Shown here: piece after piece, positions 1 through 22,660 of the stretch | Position numbering within the stretch: position 1 is the stretch's first letter | Layout: each line of letters begins with the position of its first letter | The notes under the pieces: model-generated | What the model was told of the DNA's origin: nothing | Seen by the model: only the letters and a program-made list of their open reading frames with translations | Databases searched by the model: none | Assembly: GCF_020085105.1 (NCBI RefSeq) | Contig: NC_058058.1 | Coordinates: 5,186,675-5,250,674, forward strand | Direction: 5' to 3' | DNA from: Siniperca chuatsi | Taxonomy: Eukaryota; Chordata; Actinopteri; Centrarchiformes; Sinipercidae | Length of the DNA: 64,000 nucleotides | Made by a program: the position numbers and the translations under genes

Positions 1-660
1 AGGTAAAATCAGGATCTGCTTTCAGATAAAAATGTGTTTTGAGAAGAGACTTAAACAAAGACACTGACTCAGACAACCTAATATCTTCAGGCAAGTTGTT
101 CCAGAGCCTCGGGGCCCTGATAGCAAAAGCTCTGTCCCCCTTAGTTTTCATCCTGGACTCAGGAACAGACAGGAGACCCTCGCCCAAAGATCTCAAACTA
201 TGTGAAGGTTCATAAGGGATTACAAGGTCTAAAATATAATCTGGAGCCAGGCCATGAAGAGCCTTAAAAGTAATCAACAAGATCTTAAAATCAATCCTAA
301 AACCGACAGGGAGCCAATGTAAAGAGGCTGAAACAGGTGTGATGTGGTCGTACTTCTTGGTCCTGGTTAACAGCCGAGCAGCTGAGTTCTGTACAGTCTG
401 CAGTCTGTCAAAGTTTTTTGATTAAGACAAGTGAACAGGCTGTTACAATAATCGAGGCGTGAGGAGATAAAAGCATGCACAACAGTTTCTGCATCACTAA
501 GATTTAGAATAGATTGGATTTTTGCATTGTTTCTGAGGTGATAAAAACATGATTGGACAGTTAAGCTTAGTGATATGTTGCTCAAAACAAAAATTGTTAT
601 CAAACAGGACACCAAGATTCAGATCCTGTCTTCTAATGTTTGATCTGCGTTTTTTTTTTT
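1..660 (-). mobile_element. LINE remnant (L2/CR1-like), reverse transcriptase C-terminal part
   Basis: Read on the minus strand, positions about 1-400 translate almost without interruption into the C-terminal part of a fish non-LTR retrotransposon polymerase. It contains the runs HITPVSASLHWLPVGFRI, FKALHGLAPDY and RAPRLWNNLPEDIR. Positions 367-615 give the preceding segment (HLRNNAKIQSI, SRLDYCNSLF) in a different frame, so there is at least one frameshift near 410-420. The copy is 5' truncated and is cut at its 3' end by the window edge. Family assignment to L2/CR1 rests on recognition of these motifs, not on an alignment. It is a dead element. Confidence 0.8.
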
Positions 661-1417
661 GCTCCAAAAGCCATCCAGCACATCTCCACCATCTCCCACC
701 TGTCCTGCAGGTATGTGACAGCAGTCCAGGAACAAATGGGTGAGGGTTAGGACGGGCTGTGCAGGAACTACAGGAAGGTTTTCATTGTAGTGTCTAACCA
801 ACGACAGAGATGCAGCTCAACAGGGACACAGACGGGGGATTCACGAAGCTTTTTCTCCTCTCCACAGATATTATTAGAATAAACATGAGAGTGAAGTTAA
901 AACAACCATCCAAACTTCACAGCGAACACGAAAGAGTCAGGCGAAAGCAGTAATTATGTAATGTGCATGAAGCTCATCCAGCAGTGAAGAGTTAAATGAT
1001 TTTGTTGATGGGTTTCCCAAAACCAGCTTGTTCATGTTTGTTTTAACATCATTTTGCAATGTTTGCTACTGATGCATCAGCAATTTAAACGCTATAACTA
1101 CGATCGTAATCACAAAACCAGCTTAATAAACCTAACGTTGATCTGATTAGCATCATTTTTAGGCGTTCTCAAGGCAACTTAAGGCAATTTACATCACAGA
1201 AAAAGGCCAGAGAGTCGCTGCCAGTTATGAATTTGAAAGAAATGTGGAGTTTATAATTTAATATTTCAAAAAAGGAAAAGAAGAAAAAGAGAGAAAGAAC
1301 AGGAACTGGGCTGAATCTCAATTACTGTCTCTTGCAATAGTTTACTGTATATATTAATACATTGTTAACAGTAAATATAACATAGTATAAACATCCTCAT
1401 TGCTAGACTTGTTTGAT

Positions 1418-1736
1418 TACTTATATTATTACATTGTATTATACCATACTGTACTTATCAACCTATAAATCCACTTTCGTACTTTACACTTATTTTAGCT
1501 TTTATACTTTATATCCACTTTTGTACTTAATTGATCTTAGCTGTATTAAAGTGTATTATATTTTGATTTGCACATCTCTTATTTCTTGCTAGAAATAATT
1601 GTCTCGTTGCAGACTATTATTATTTCTATTTCTATCCTATTAGTACTTCTCTTCCTGTGTGCACTGACGTGACAGTGAGCAGCTGTAACGAGAGAGCTTC
1701 CCCTCGGGGATCAATAAAGTTTTTCTGATTCTGAGC
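1418..1736 (+). repeat. Dispersed retroelement tail, copy A
   Basis: AT-rich stretch ending in a GC-richer block (gtgcactgacgtgacagtga, then ggggatcaataaagt) and a ttctga-type tail. Two further copies lie in this window, at 16780-17013 on the same strand and 38324-38545 inverted. The repeated 3' end with an AATAAA-like box and a short tandem tail suggests a non-LTR retroelement or SINE end. The family was not identified. The flanking 660-1418 and 1737-1795 hold nothing I recognise. Confidence 0.7.
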
Positions 1737-1794
1737 TCAGTATGTTCCTAAAATTACATCATCTGTAAATAAAATATCCCCCCAGTCAGTGAAA

Positions 1795-3848
1795 AGATGA
1801 ACATGTCTCAGTTTATTTATGTACAGATGTTCAGATGAAATGATGGAGTCAAGTACAGAGGCATTTACATTTCTGACAAACTTCAGAAAAGTTAAGACTG
1901 ACAACTCTGGAGTATTTTGTTTTAGAACAGTAGCCCGAGAGACAAAGAAAAAGCTTGACTAAGTTACTGAAGGAAAAACAAAAACATGCTCAAAGATTGA
2001 GACTGTAAAATATGTACACTTCTACAATCCTGACAGTTAATCTGTGCATATTTCATAGAGCAGACTTCGATTAAAAAGCTTTTGATTACTTTCAGTATTA
2101 TGAAAAAAAAAAAAAAAAGTATCTCCATTCAAATTCCTTCTAAATAAATAATTAGTTTCAAACATACAATACTCCAATCTCAAGCCATAGGTGATTTTAA
2201 AAGAACAGAAATGATACACACTTTACCTAAAAATGACAAAATTGTTTAGTAGTACCACCAAACAAACAGTGCATTGTTATTACTCACAACATTAAACCAT
2301 CTCTTTTGTTTACTGGTTAAACTGGCTGCTGGATCCCAAAATGTTAAAAGCCACTTCCATGTTTTCACCAACACATTGCTTTTCTTACCTGCCAAACTTC
2401 CCAACCTGGTATTACTAATGTTTTTAAAAATCACACAAATAAGTAAACTTAAACAAAACTCAGTTAATACAGAAAATAAAACTTTCAGCTGCCATAGATC
2501 TCAAAGGCCAAATTGTTTCAAAGACAAAGCATTTGCTTTTGTGACACCATGGTGTTAAGAAGTGATGGCCCATGGGAAATCAACCCAAAATGCTTCACCT
2601 ACTTGAATAAAATATTAAAATGTAAGAACCAGCAAAAACTTCTTCTTGCAACTTCAAATACTCAAGTCTAGTCAGATGTTTTGTGCCTCGAGTCAAACAG
2701 ACCTGAACACCAAAATAAATCAAAAGAACCAAGATGTTATTTGGGCACAGGTGAGTGGACAAGACACGTCCTCACAATTTATTAGCAGATTGGTCACAAG
2801 AAGAAAAAAGCAACACGTTTACAGAGACATGGATGAAAAAATAATAATAGACAGCACACATGGGAACAGAAATATTTATGTATAAACTGATGTGTAACTA
2901 TGTCATATTTCTGTACAGTGGCCAACCCTTTCAAACAAGTACATGAGTACACAAGGATGCAGTAAAGTAGTACATAAGTATGCAGATGTTTGTCAGCTCC
3001 TCTGTATTGCATGCATTCTACTGAACCAAGGTGCTTCTGCGTGCAGACTGATTTTCAACGCCTGCGTCAAAACTATGAGAACTTCACAAGGCTGCACTTG
3101 TGGTGCCGGATCTCGCACTCGCACGTGTGCATGCAAACACATATGTGACACATTCATGCAGGCATACACACATACATACATACACACACACACATACATA
3201 CACACACACACACACACACACGTTTCCCCTCTACCTTCTGTCACTCAAGAAAAAAAATTAAACAAAAACTAAAACAACTCCGCCCACACCAGTTCATCTT
3301 TCCCAGAATGAGGGAATAAATTAGCTCCATAAAATGCTTCTTTATAAAAGAAAAATAGATATTTATATAACTGTACACCTTATCTATACAGCATAAAGAC
3401 AGGGAGCACGGGAAGAAGGGAAATTATCTCCAGAAATAAGACAGATTCTGGCTCTAGCACCCTTATCCCTCCAACGCATGCGGCACTCTTCTCCTTTTTT
3501 CCCCAGGAGATGGATCATCCCCCGCTCTGCCCAACAAGGCCAGTTCTCCAGAGAACAGCAGGATTTTACAATGAGTCCCCTTCTTTCCTTCCATTCACCC
3601 ATCCTCAACGTTTCTGCGTCCAGGACAGGATCGGATGAATGAGCTGAGCAAAGGAGAAAGCCCCATCTCTCTCTTTCTTGGTTTGACACTTCGAGTCGAG
3701 TCGGACCAGTTCTGCCTAGCTCTGGTCTCGTCTGATCCGTCCTGCGGCTCCATCGTCAGTAGCTCTACTACAGTTCAGTCCACTCGGTGGGAAAGCAACA
3801 CACCAAGGGTCCCTCACATGACCCTTTCATATGGAAACTCTCTGCCTC
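1795..3848 (-). other. brd2: brd2 3' untranslated region (inferred)
   Basis: About 2 kb downstream of the brd2 stop codon with no convincing coding sequence. A minus-strand AATAAA (TTTATT at 1812-1817) is the best candidate polyadenylation signal, which would give a 3' UTR of roughly 2 kb. The region is AT-rich and contains a (CA)n tract at about 3180-3222. Extent is inferred; there is no transcript evidence here. Confidence 0.5.
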
Positions 3849-12693
<8,845 letters not shown>

Positions 12694-12830
12694 CAGGATG
12701 GATCCGGATTCTGTTTTTAGCTAGACTCAGACCTGGATCCGTCTCTGTTCGTCAGTTTTCTCCGCTCCCCGCCACTGCGAGCTCCTTTAATCTGCTTCGT
12801 TGAAATGGCGACGATGCGACTACACCCGTT

Positions 12831-13220
12831 CTTTTATAGATCGACCATTCACCCTATTGGATAGACTGCCCCAAAATGTTCACGCCCTCTAACTTTCTAT
12901 TCGCTGCTTGCAATGTCCGTCAAAGTCACCACACCCCTAGCTACTGAGTCTTTAATAGCAATCTTTCGGCCCAACCCATTCGCAAGTTCTTGCTGTCCGT
13001 CAAGGAAATTGGACAATACTATTGGCCCAGCCTATTCAGTATTACAGAAACGCCGTCTGTAACTGCCTCCTCCATATAAAACTGTACAAAATGCTAAGGT
13101 ACCGAATCCACCCTCCTCCTTATCATATTACATTACGTCAACGTGTGCAAAGCGACGGCAGGGATTGGTCAAAATGGTTGTAACGCGGGCTTCCAGGATA
13201 AATACCAAGAAGCCTATTGG
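12831..13220 (-). promoter_or_regulatory. brd2: brd2 promoter: TATA box with a cluster of CCAAT boxes
   Basis: On the minus strand a TATAAAAG box (plus-strand cttttata, 12831-12838) lies about 140 bp upstream of the brd2 start codon. Five CCAAT boxes in the same orientation (ATTGG on plus) follow at 12856, 13008, 13021, 13164 and 13216. Surrounding sequence is GC-richer than the neighbourhood. Assignment as the brd2 promoter follows from position and orientation; the transcription start (about 12805) is inferred. Confidence 0.6.
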
Positions 13221-15217
13221 TTCTTCCACCAGGTCACGCGTACGCCTGAAGAGCCTCTCCCCACGAGCTCTCTACTTACCAGAACATCCGCATTTCTGTC
13301 TTTCGGAAGAGGCGCACAGCCGCCATCTTTAAGTACAGTGACACAGAGTATTAAAGGGGAATTATTTACAATAAGTACGGTAAAACACAAGGCAAAACAC
13401 ACAAAACGCTACATATTTCGTTTACAAACACAACTGAAATAAGTAGCGTCCATCTGCTGCAGAAAAAGGCCACCATTTGAGAACTCACAGCCAAACAAGG
13501 CCTCCATGGCCCACAAACACTGACAGCAATCATAGACTGTAAAAAACGACAACAATGTAGTACTGGGATCAAGTCCAAACTTACAATTCTAACTGAATGT
13601 ATAAAAGGTGAGGCTGTAAGTTAGCCCCTACTTACTTCAACGAACAATGAAAAGACCACACCTAGACAACTTACCATTATCCACTGAATGACACAGCAGT
13701 TTTCCTCACTCAGCTCAGACTACATTTGAGTAAAGGCTGCTTTTACCCAACTAATCAGACGATCACATTCAGAATAGCGTGGATTAAAGTAAAAAAAAAA
13801 AAGGTAAATCACAAGGAACATTTATATAGGTTTGAAAACACAAATACCATACCTGAGTTTTGAGTTTACAAACGAGAGTAAACCAGAACTACATATATAC
13901 ACACACACACACACATACATAAAAAAGGTTAAAATTACAACAGTTATCAAATTAGTCACTTTACAAAATTCTTATCTTTAAAAAGCGACCGACACTCACT
14001 CGACAACCACCCAAAATGGTTACCTAACCACATGCGCCCATCCCCCACACCAAGGTTACAAATTCCCTACAATGTCACTCAAATAAACGGTGGAAAGTAA
14101 CACCAACGTTAGATCCATACAATATTATATATATATATATATTACTAAAGTTTTGAAAACTTTACGCTGTAAAAACACAAACTGGACTTCGGTTAAAAAG
14201 GAAGTTCAATTAGGCTGAGAAAAGACAAAGAAATACATATTTTCAAAGTACGATATTTAAAAAAAAAAAAAGACCTTGAATTTAAAATGAATACAAACTG
14301 GTAAATCCCCAAAAATAAAAAAAACATAATGCGAGACCTTTCTTCAAATAATCTTCTTGTCCTCCACCTCGATACTTTTTAACCAACACATTTCCCTCAA
14401 ACATGTCCGCCTTCTTCCCCGTTCACGAGCTGGTGGGGGAGGGGGAGTCATGTGATGAAATAAGCCTAAACGCACTGTTTATCAAAAGTTGAACACGTGG
14501 CAATCCGCAAAAAAACCGCAATAAAACGCATCCACGGCGCATCCTTTCATAAAAAACGTCCCCCTCCATATCCACATCCTGTGATTTATACAAAGTAATA
14601 CGCTCGGATTTGGTGATAAAGTTGGCAAAATATCCGAACAAAGAGCATACTTTCCGCTGGTTTTGGCTCGCTCCGATTGGTCAAGCTTGACCACGTGACG
14701 AAAACGATTTTAGTATGATTGATTGCGCTATTTCCCCAAACTTCCTCCGTTGTAATCCGTTTATGATCGCAATAATCCTTTACAGCTCGTGTGCAGTTTC
14801 CCAGTTTGTCTCAAAATGGTTAGAAATGTCTGTTTTCTCCAGATGACGCTTGCTGTCGAGCTCAGTGTGTGTGTGTGTGTGTGTGTGTGTTGCAACACGG
14901 AGCACTGCGCATGCGTCCCCGCCATGAAGACGCTTTGCCAACGATGCACTGAGAATGAAAGAGGCCGATCTAAGAGCAGTTTCGTGGGGGGGGGGGTTCA
15001 TATGGTAAATGCGGATATCCCACTTTTGAGTGTTCCCTGGAAAAGAGGTGGGATTCATTCAGCTGCAGACGAACTGACGAGTGTTGGTTTCCAGATTAAA
15101 GCAGGAAGAAGGAGATAAACACACAGGCCTCAGGTTTTGTGCTTCATGCTTTTGACTGAAAGAGGCTTTTCAGAATAGAATAATTTTTGTTATTTGTTCT
15201 GACCCTTGAAAAATAAG

Positions 15218-15218
<1 letters not shown>
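13221..15218. other. Gene-free flank upstream of brd2
   Basis: No supportable gene. It holds a short CA tract near 13900, a TA tract near 14126 and a (GT)n run at about 14864-14890. Open frames here are short, overlap on both strands and have no recognisable protein features. Confidence 0.5.

Positions 15219-15261
<43 letters not shown>
15219..15261 (+). repeat. (TATC)n microsatellite
   Basis: About ten uninterrupted TATC units seen directly. A second, longer array of the same unit lies 240 bp downstream and a third is in the last psmb13a intron. Confidence 0.97.
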
Positions 15262-15501
15262 TACTCTGTATTTTTTGTTTTATAGAAAGACCACACACAC
15301 ACACATACTGAAAACACCCAACTAAGTAAACTTTTCAACTTTCTACTCATAACTGAGTTGTTGTGGTGACAAATAAACGGGTTACTCCCATATTTCAACC
15401 ATCTTTGCCTGTCTCTTACCGGACACCCTGTGGCGGGTTTCAAACCTAACCAGCAATATACTTAATGGGAGTGTGCTACCAACAGCTAACTCATCTTTTC
15501 A

Positions 15502-15566
<65 letters not shown>
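15502..15566 (+). repeat. (TATC)n microsatellite
   Basis: About sixteen TATC units seen directly. The sequence between here and 16780 is AT-rich and I see no gene in it. Confidence 0.97.
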
Positions 15567-16779
15567 CCAAGAGCATTGCTGTTGATCATTTCCAGATTAA
15601 AGACACTCTCAGAAAGTTGTTTATAATTTATAAGATTTATTTTAAAAAAAAGCAAAACATGCAAAAACATCAATACACAAACAGGGGGCACGTTGGGATG
15701 ACCGTACATGTGAAGTGTTTACAGGTGACAATGAATCTCTATACATTTCTAGTAGAGCACAAACTGGTGTAATCTCAAAATTTACACTCAAGAAACTTCA
15801 TAAATCAAGACGTGAAATCAAATTTTCAGAGAATCAGGTTCTGTGACTCCTTGCCAAATAAAATTTTAAACCAGTCATTTTAAATATTATTCTTGTTCGC
15901 TTTATTTGTGTTTCTAATTATAAATTTGAATCAAATCGCCGGAACTGATCTAATTTATTTATTCATTTTCAAACCTCTTTTTATTGGTGTTTTTTTTTCC
16001 CATTGTAAGCAGTACTTTCTCAAATAGTTTCAACATGTTTTTTTTTAACATACATACAAAAAATAATGGCGTATAAACATTGTGTAAATGGCAAAAACAG
16101 TAGTGAAGTGATCTGATTTAGACAACAGCCTCGTCAGGGTCTTAAATGTGCCTGTTAACTTGCTCGTATCTTCTGAAATGAAAATCTTAAAATGACTCAT
16201 TACAAAAAATGTTGAGCTCAGAATCCAGGTCACATTTCGCTTTTCATTCACGTTGAAAATAGTGAATTAACTCCAGGCTGAGACCATCTGCACAAATCCA
16301 TCTAATTTTTGTGTTTTCAGTTGAGACTGAGACTTGGCTCACTTTGATTATGAAGTCATTTTCTGCAGTGCATTGTGTTACCTTGAAATTATTACACAAC
16401 AGCTGTGTTTTCATTGCTAGGATCAGGAAACACAGCACAGTGTTTCCTATAAAGCCATATATTTAGTGCCCAACTTCAAGAACAGGGGATGCATTTAAAT
16501 TGCTTGTGTTGTTTGATTTAATCTTTTGACACTTACTTGATTACTTCTGTGTGAGGAGTTAGAGCTCCACTACCTGTCTGCTCGCTAACACAGAACAGCC
16601 TGGTGATCTGACTGTTTGATGGCTGAGTTTGCCGCACAGCTTTTACTGTATTCAGATTGTTCGAGACCCAAACTGCATAACTCCAATGATAAAAGTGTGA
16701 TTATGAGTGAAGTTACATTGAGACAAGCCTAATGTCTCCTGTCTAATCCTGTTTTTGTTTTGCAACCCATAGCACATTA

Positions 16780-17013
16780 CTTACTACTTGTATTATTACA
16801 TTGTATTATTATCATCAACCGGTTGTACTTTACACTTATTTTAATTTTATACTTATACCCACTTGGTACTTAATTTATCTGACCTGTATTATAGTGTATA
16901 ATATTATTTGCTTAGTACTTCTCTTCCTGTCTGCACTGACGTGACAGTGAGCTGCTGTAACAAAAGAGTTTCCCCTCAGGGATCAATAAAGTATTTCTGA
17001 TTCTGATTCTGAC
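16780..17013 (+). repeat. Dispersed retroelement tail, copy B
   Basis: Same family as 1418-1736. It shares the tattattacattgtatta start, the gcactgacgtgacagtgag block and the gatcaataaagtatttctga end, followed by a repeated gattct tail. It is intact over about 230 bp. Confidence 0.75.
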
Positions 17014-20000
17014 ATTGGTTGCACTCTTCTTTTCTCTTTGAATACTGAACATGCATTTGATTATATCCTGTATGTAGTATTTGCCATGCCAGGCCGTTTA
17101 TTGCTGACCAGATGTCTTTATTGGTTTTCCAGGGTTGGTTTCAGCCATACTGATCAGGTCTGGTAATACGTGTGTGTATAGATGTTTGTGTTGTTGGGGT
17201 GTGGATTCCTGGGAAGGGGTCATCAACAACATAAACAATATATGGGAAATATATTTTTTATAGAGGACATTGAGATTTAGAGAATTATTTATGTTTTTTT
17301 TTTCTTGTTTTCTGTTATTTCTATTATGCATTATGATGTTCTATTATGCAAAAACAAAAACAAGAATGCACATTTCACAATATTGTTTGAGTGATTTCTT
17401 TCATCACTCTCCTCACCATTGCTGATCATGTGAAAAAAATCAATAAAAGCCCGATTAAGAATTGTCATTTTTCCCAAAAAGGGATGACCAGATGTTTTGG
17501 CATGGAAACCAAAAGCATGAACGCGCCAAACATTGCTGATCACTCTGATACTGATCATACTGCTCTGTAACTAGATAAAAAGCACAATATGTTGTGTTAT
17601 GTTGTTAAGTTCTGCGGGGAAACTGGCTCCGACCTGAATATCCAGGCACTTCCATGTAGGCAGGGGAGCTGGAAGGAAGGAGGGGTCGGTGGATTACGTC
17701 AGAATCAGGCTCCTCTGACTCATCAGCCCTCTCTCGCTCTCTCTCTCTCCCTGCTTTTTTCAGCGCTTGGCTGCATCAGCCTGTCACATGATGACAATCA
17801 GTCCAGAAATGGTTGCCAAGGAAGCTCTCTCCCTCACAACGCCTCGGCCCTGAGTCATAGATTGCCAGAGTTTTACAAATCTACTGTAAACTGGTTCGGT
17901 GTTGACAGCCAGACTCCAGGATCACAGATTGCTTTAATGCTGTTTGCATAAGCCATGGTGTCATAAATAGACTGTAGCAAAATAAATGTATTCTGAGTGT
18001 TATGTATTTTGTGTGGCTGTGTTTGCATAACTCTGTAAATCCAGGACTCTGCCTCAGTCCATTCCCCTTTCTCTCGCTGTGGCTGGCAAGCCTTCCTTAG
18101 CAACAGCAGTCCCTGTGACAACTGATGCAAGCAGCAGTTTTCAGATACAGAAGAACGCTGTGCATTTATTCAGTAGGGTTGTTGCGTTGTCACCTCTTGA
18201 ACATCACATTCTCTCTTAAAAAGTGTCAGCTGCAAGCATACAGACTTTCATGTCACCCCACACACACACACACACACCACCAGGTTCACTATGTCTGCAG
18301 TGTTACTCACATTATCTCTGTTCATGAAATTGTTTTGTACATGGAATCACAGTATTTGGCAGCATGCTGATCTTTCCATTCCCAGCTATTTTCATTTGCA
18401 TCCCAACGTGTTATTGTTTGCTTTACAAAGCCTGTATTCAAAAACACACCTGCATTATTTTCCGTTGTGTTGTGTTGTTGCTGCAAATGTCTCTACTTTC
18501 TCCTTCTCCACCTTGCTAACGTAGTAATATTGAGTCTCTTTCATTTACAGCAGCTATATGTAGGCCTATTTTGTGACTCAGCATGAGTGCATTTGTAACA
18601 TGAGCGGCCCTACTTGGTACCAAACAAGTAGTGGCATGTAGTATTATTACATGTAGTATTTCAAAATATTAATATACAACGGTCACATTACTACCACACT
18701 AATAAAATAAAGACAACAGGGCAAAGCTCTCATACTGGTGTTTGTGTTTTATGAACATGTTTGGTAACAAATTGCTTCCTACCACTTCCTGTGTTGCACT
18801 ATAAATCAGAGATGGGCAATCTCGTGTCCCAGAGAGCCACACATCTGCAGGTTTCTAATCAAAGACAACAGTAGTTTCAGATAAAGTTGTCTTTTGTTAG
18901 ACTCATAACATGGATTGATAAGATGATTGTGTATAGCACTTTTTTCATGTTACTGTAAGACACAGTGTATCTCATTTTGAACTGATGCTTTTCTTCAGGC
19001 AATATAGAGATAAAGAGCAAAGATCATGGGCAGCATGAGCTTTGGTATCTATCCCAGTCTAGGAAAACAACAGCTGATTAATTATTCAGTCATGCAAAAT
19101 GAGTTGTAAATGTGTGAACCTCAGTAGGGACACTTCATTATACTATAAAAGGGAGCAGAGACTACAAGGTGAGTGATTTCCATCTGAATGGAGGTGGACT
19201 TTCTCCTCCAGAAGGTTGGTGGAGAGAGAGAGAGAGACGGAGAGAGAGAGCAAATCTATACAATAATAATGTTATCAATGCTGTGGCCAGTGAATTATGT
19301 GCAGACAATGTATTTTTAATGTGAGTGACAGCAACTGTGCACTGCACAAACCAACTGCGGGGCAGGAAATGCTTAATGCTGGTATAGATAAAAATCATCA
19401 AAGATGATCACTGACATGAAACAAGATTAAGATTAACATGCTTCCTAATCCTACATGTGTAATCTCTTTTGTAGCATATGTCTCTGAGTCTTTGCAGTTT
19501 TGTTAGAAGGGTGTAGCTATGATGATGTTGTTTACCGTTTTTGGTCAAAATACTGCATATGTATGAAGTTTGTCCCAATATATGGCAACAATATCCACAA
19601 TGGCATCAAAGAAAGAAAGAGAGGAGAAAAATAGAAAGTAAGAAAAATGGAGTAAGAAAAGGAGAGAGATGCAAGGAAGTGCAAGACAGCGACAACTTGT
19701 GTGTGTTTGTGTGTGTGTGTACACAAACAGCCAGGCTCAGGTGTGAAAGTCTGGTTTGTCATCCCATTGTGCCTCCTCTCCCCGCCTGTTTATCTTTTCC
19801 AACACAATCAAAGAGGAAACATTTCAAAGTGTCTAACTGCTGTAACTGGTTGAACGTCTCTCGTATCCAGACCGCTTTATTCATTCTCGCAGTTGTAAAG
19901 ATACAAGAGCAAAGGTGAGATGATACTGAAGAGTGGCTGCTCTTTACACATACTTTCAATACTTGATTTCAAACATTTTGGACAAAATGGTTTCATATTT

Positions 20001-22012
20001 TCCTCAATACTCAACAGATAAATGCAGTGCTGTTTTATTACTTTAACTCTGAGGAAAGCCACTAACTTAATTTAATGACTGGATTTTCTTTTGTATGAGT
20101 AATCACTTACAGAGCAGAAATCAAATCTTTTCTCTAATCTGTCTGAACTAAATCTTCACTTTCCCTTCAAACTCTTGCATATTGTGCACATGACTTTTTA
20201 AATCATTTGGTACCTTTGTGTCTTTTGGGATTTGAAAGCCACACATATGTTAAAATTAAAAGCTGTGTGAAAACAAATGTTTGAAAAGTATATATAAAGG
20301 TATAATAAAGTTCTAATATGTAATTATAACAAATATCTTGTATAACTGTTCACTTTTGGAAGTAGATTTTACATTTGAGATGTTGTGTTTTAAGGTGATT
20401 TGAGGTTGTATTTCTGTACTGCCATTAATTAAATAAAAAAAACTACAAGTCAGTCACAGTATATGATGCAGATGTCTTTTTTTTTTAGGATGAAGGTCAT
20501 TAAGACAAAATATGAGCCAGGTGCACCAACCATGCTGTCATAGCTGTTGATTGGATCAAGATTTAGCAGACAATGTCAAATACTGCTTCCGAGAAAAAAG
20601 ATAATCTGAAATCTTGTCCTGGAATTAAGATTGCTTTTAATTGAGGATGATCTTGTGTTTGGGGATTAGTCCTAATTAGTAACAGCATGAGGAAAGAACA
20701 TCTGCCCAGATGGTATAGATTAGGACTTACATTATACTGTCCGTCTAATATGGTCATTAAAAATGCTAAGAAAAAACACAATTTTCATTTTCAGCAGAAG
20801 CTGTGTGTGTGAGATCTAAAATTCAGAAAGTTACCAGTTTTAATGTGCCATCTACTGACCACTCCAGGTTACTACCGTTCAGGTAGTTGAGATATGTTGT
20901 GTTATGTCGCCATCTGGTGGCCACTAAGTTAAACTTGTTAAGAAACTAACTTTTGACTTAAATGTGTAGTTTGTTTCCAGTAAAGTTATTAGGAGCAGAG
21001 AGAACATGTTGCATGCAGTTAATCTAAATGATGTGAAAGCGTGTTTAGTCTGTTAGAGTAGGCCTTTTGTGCCAATGTCCCTGCTCTGACAGACTAGATG
21101 TGATCATCAAACGGACCCAAAGGACTGATACGTCACTCGACATGCGCACTGTGCAAGCTCAGCCAGTGTTTTAGTGCAGAACAGGTCGTCGGTGATTTCT
21201 GTAAGTTGTGCGAAAGTGAAACTCTAAGTGTTACCTCATTTATTAGGTTATTAATGATTATGTTAGTTTCATGCTGGTTAAAAATTAGCCTACAAATAGA
21301 TATTACACAGTACTGCGACCCAAAGCAACTGAATGAACAGGCTGTAATCCATAGTTTGATGATACCTTAGTATTTTTATTCTGAAAGATTTATACTGAGC
21401 AATCTAATAACAATGAGTGGCAGTGTTTATGTTTTACTATGTTTGTTTGTTTATGTATTAGTTCAACAGGTTATTATTTCTCACCGTGTGGCCACTACTA
21501 GTAATGAAAACCTGACTTATTATTTATCATTAATTATATTAATTACAGCTAAAAAATTACATAAAATGTAATTTAAAAAAGCATAATATATTAATAACAA
21601 ATTTTGTATCATATCTTACATGTTACAGTCAGGGCTGGCTCAGATAGTGTTAGTATCACAGTATCCCTCCACTGCAGCTCAGAGATTTGTCTTGATTTGT
21701 CTAAGTCGGACTGCTGACGCCTCGTATTAGCTTCAGATAAAGTTTGGAATACATTTTTACACAGAACCAGGACTGTGGATTTTGTCTCCCGTCACTTACT
21801 GTACATGGAAAGCACATTAGGAAGGGATTTTGAAAGGCTGGTATGAACAGGAGGAATAATTACAGCAAGCAACAACTGTTTCAATGTTAATATGGGAACC
21901 TGACTGGTGTTTTAAGAACTGAAAAATTGTGAACCTTTCCTTTCAAATATTCTGGTTAAGGTTGTCATAAGCTATTCTGGTGTGATATAGGGTTCTGGTT
22001 AGAACCATGGTT
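17014..22012. other. Gene-free intergenic stretch
   Basis: I find no coding exon with plausible splice context in this 5 kb. A short piece at about 18805-18890 (gatgggcaatctcg ... tctgcaggttt) resembles the end of a common fish DNA-transposon-derived repeat. A GA-rich patch at 19218-19250 and short GT runs are present. Long open frames here are low-complexity or random. Confidence 0.5.
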
Positions 22013-22660
22013 TGTCATAGTTAGCCACTATGCCCCCTGATCCTTTTGTCCTCTTCTGTATCTGCCTTCCCCTGTGTTTCCTGGCGGTCCCCTGTTCGTC
22101 TTGTTTGTGTGTGTGTGTGTGTTTGTGTCTGGGTTCTGGGCTGGTTTCCAGATCTCCCGGCTGCTATTGATTACCGGCACACCTGATCATTATTATCATC
22201 AACCACCACAGTTATCTACCGGGCTCATCCACACTTCCAGCGCCAGATCGTCTTCGTACCCAGTACGCGTTATACGTTACGGCTCAAGTAAGATACCTTT
22301 TTGAGGTTTGTCTGTACTTACCTTATGGTAACATTGTCTGTCTCCGTTGTAGACCTCTGTGTTGCCGGTGATCACTTCCTCGTGCCACGGCCATCGGACT
22401 CTAGTCTCAGTCTCAGCGTGTCTTCACCCGATCAGCCCAGCCTTCCACCACGCCAGCCAGTCCAGAACCCGCTTCCCTGGTCTCCGCTCAACGCACCGCC
22501 CTCCAGCCTCTGTCCAGTCCGGTCGAACTCTCCGTACTACAACGCACTTCGCCAGACACGCCGCGATCTCCGGATCTATCCACACAATAAAACTGTTCTG
22601 ACCTTGATCAGCTCTGTCCGTGTGTCCTGCTTTTGGGTGCCAAGTTTGTTCCCCATAACA
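22013..22660 (+). mobile_element. Solo LTR (Gypsy-like) with 5-bp target site duplication
   Basis: A 648-bp element starting TGTCATAG and ending CATAACA, so it has the TG...CA ends of a long terminal repeat. It is flanked directly by TGGTT on the left (22008-22012) and TGGTT on the right (22661-22665), a perfect 5-bp duplication. An AATAAA lies at 22586-22591, and the 3' end (gtgtcctgcttttgggtgcc) resembles the ends of fish Gypsy LTRs. No internal retroviral coding region is present, so this is a recombined solo LTR. The open frames across it are not real genes. Confidence 0.88.

Noticed and set aside
2943-3272. Cys-rich open frame of about 109 codons
   Set aside because: In the brd2 3' UTR on the opposite strand, ends in translated CA/TACA repeats, no homology recognised.
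15473-15772. Open frame with SIYL repeats
   Set aside because: Translation of the (TATC)n microsatellite.
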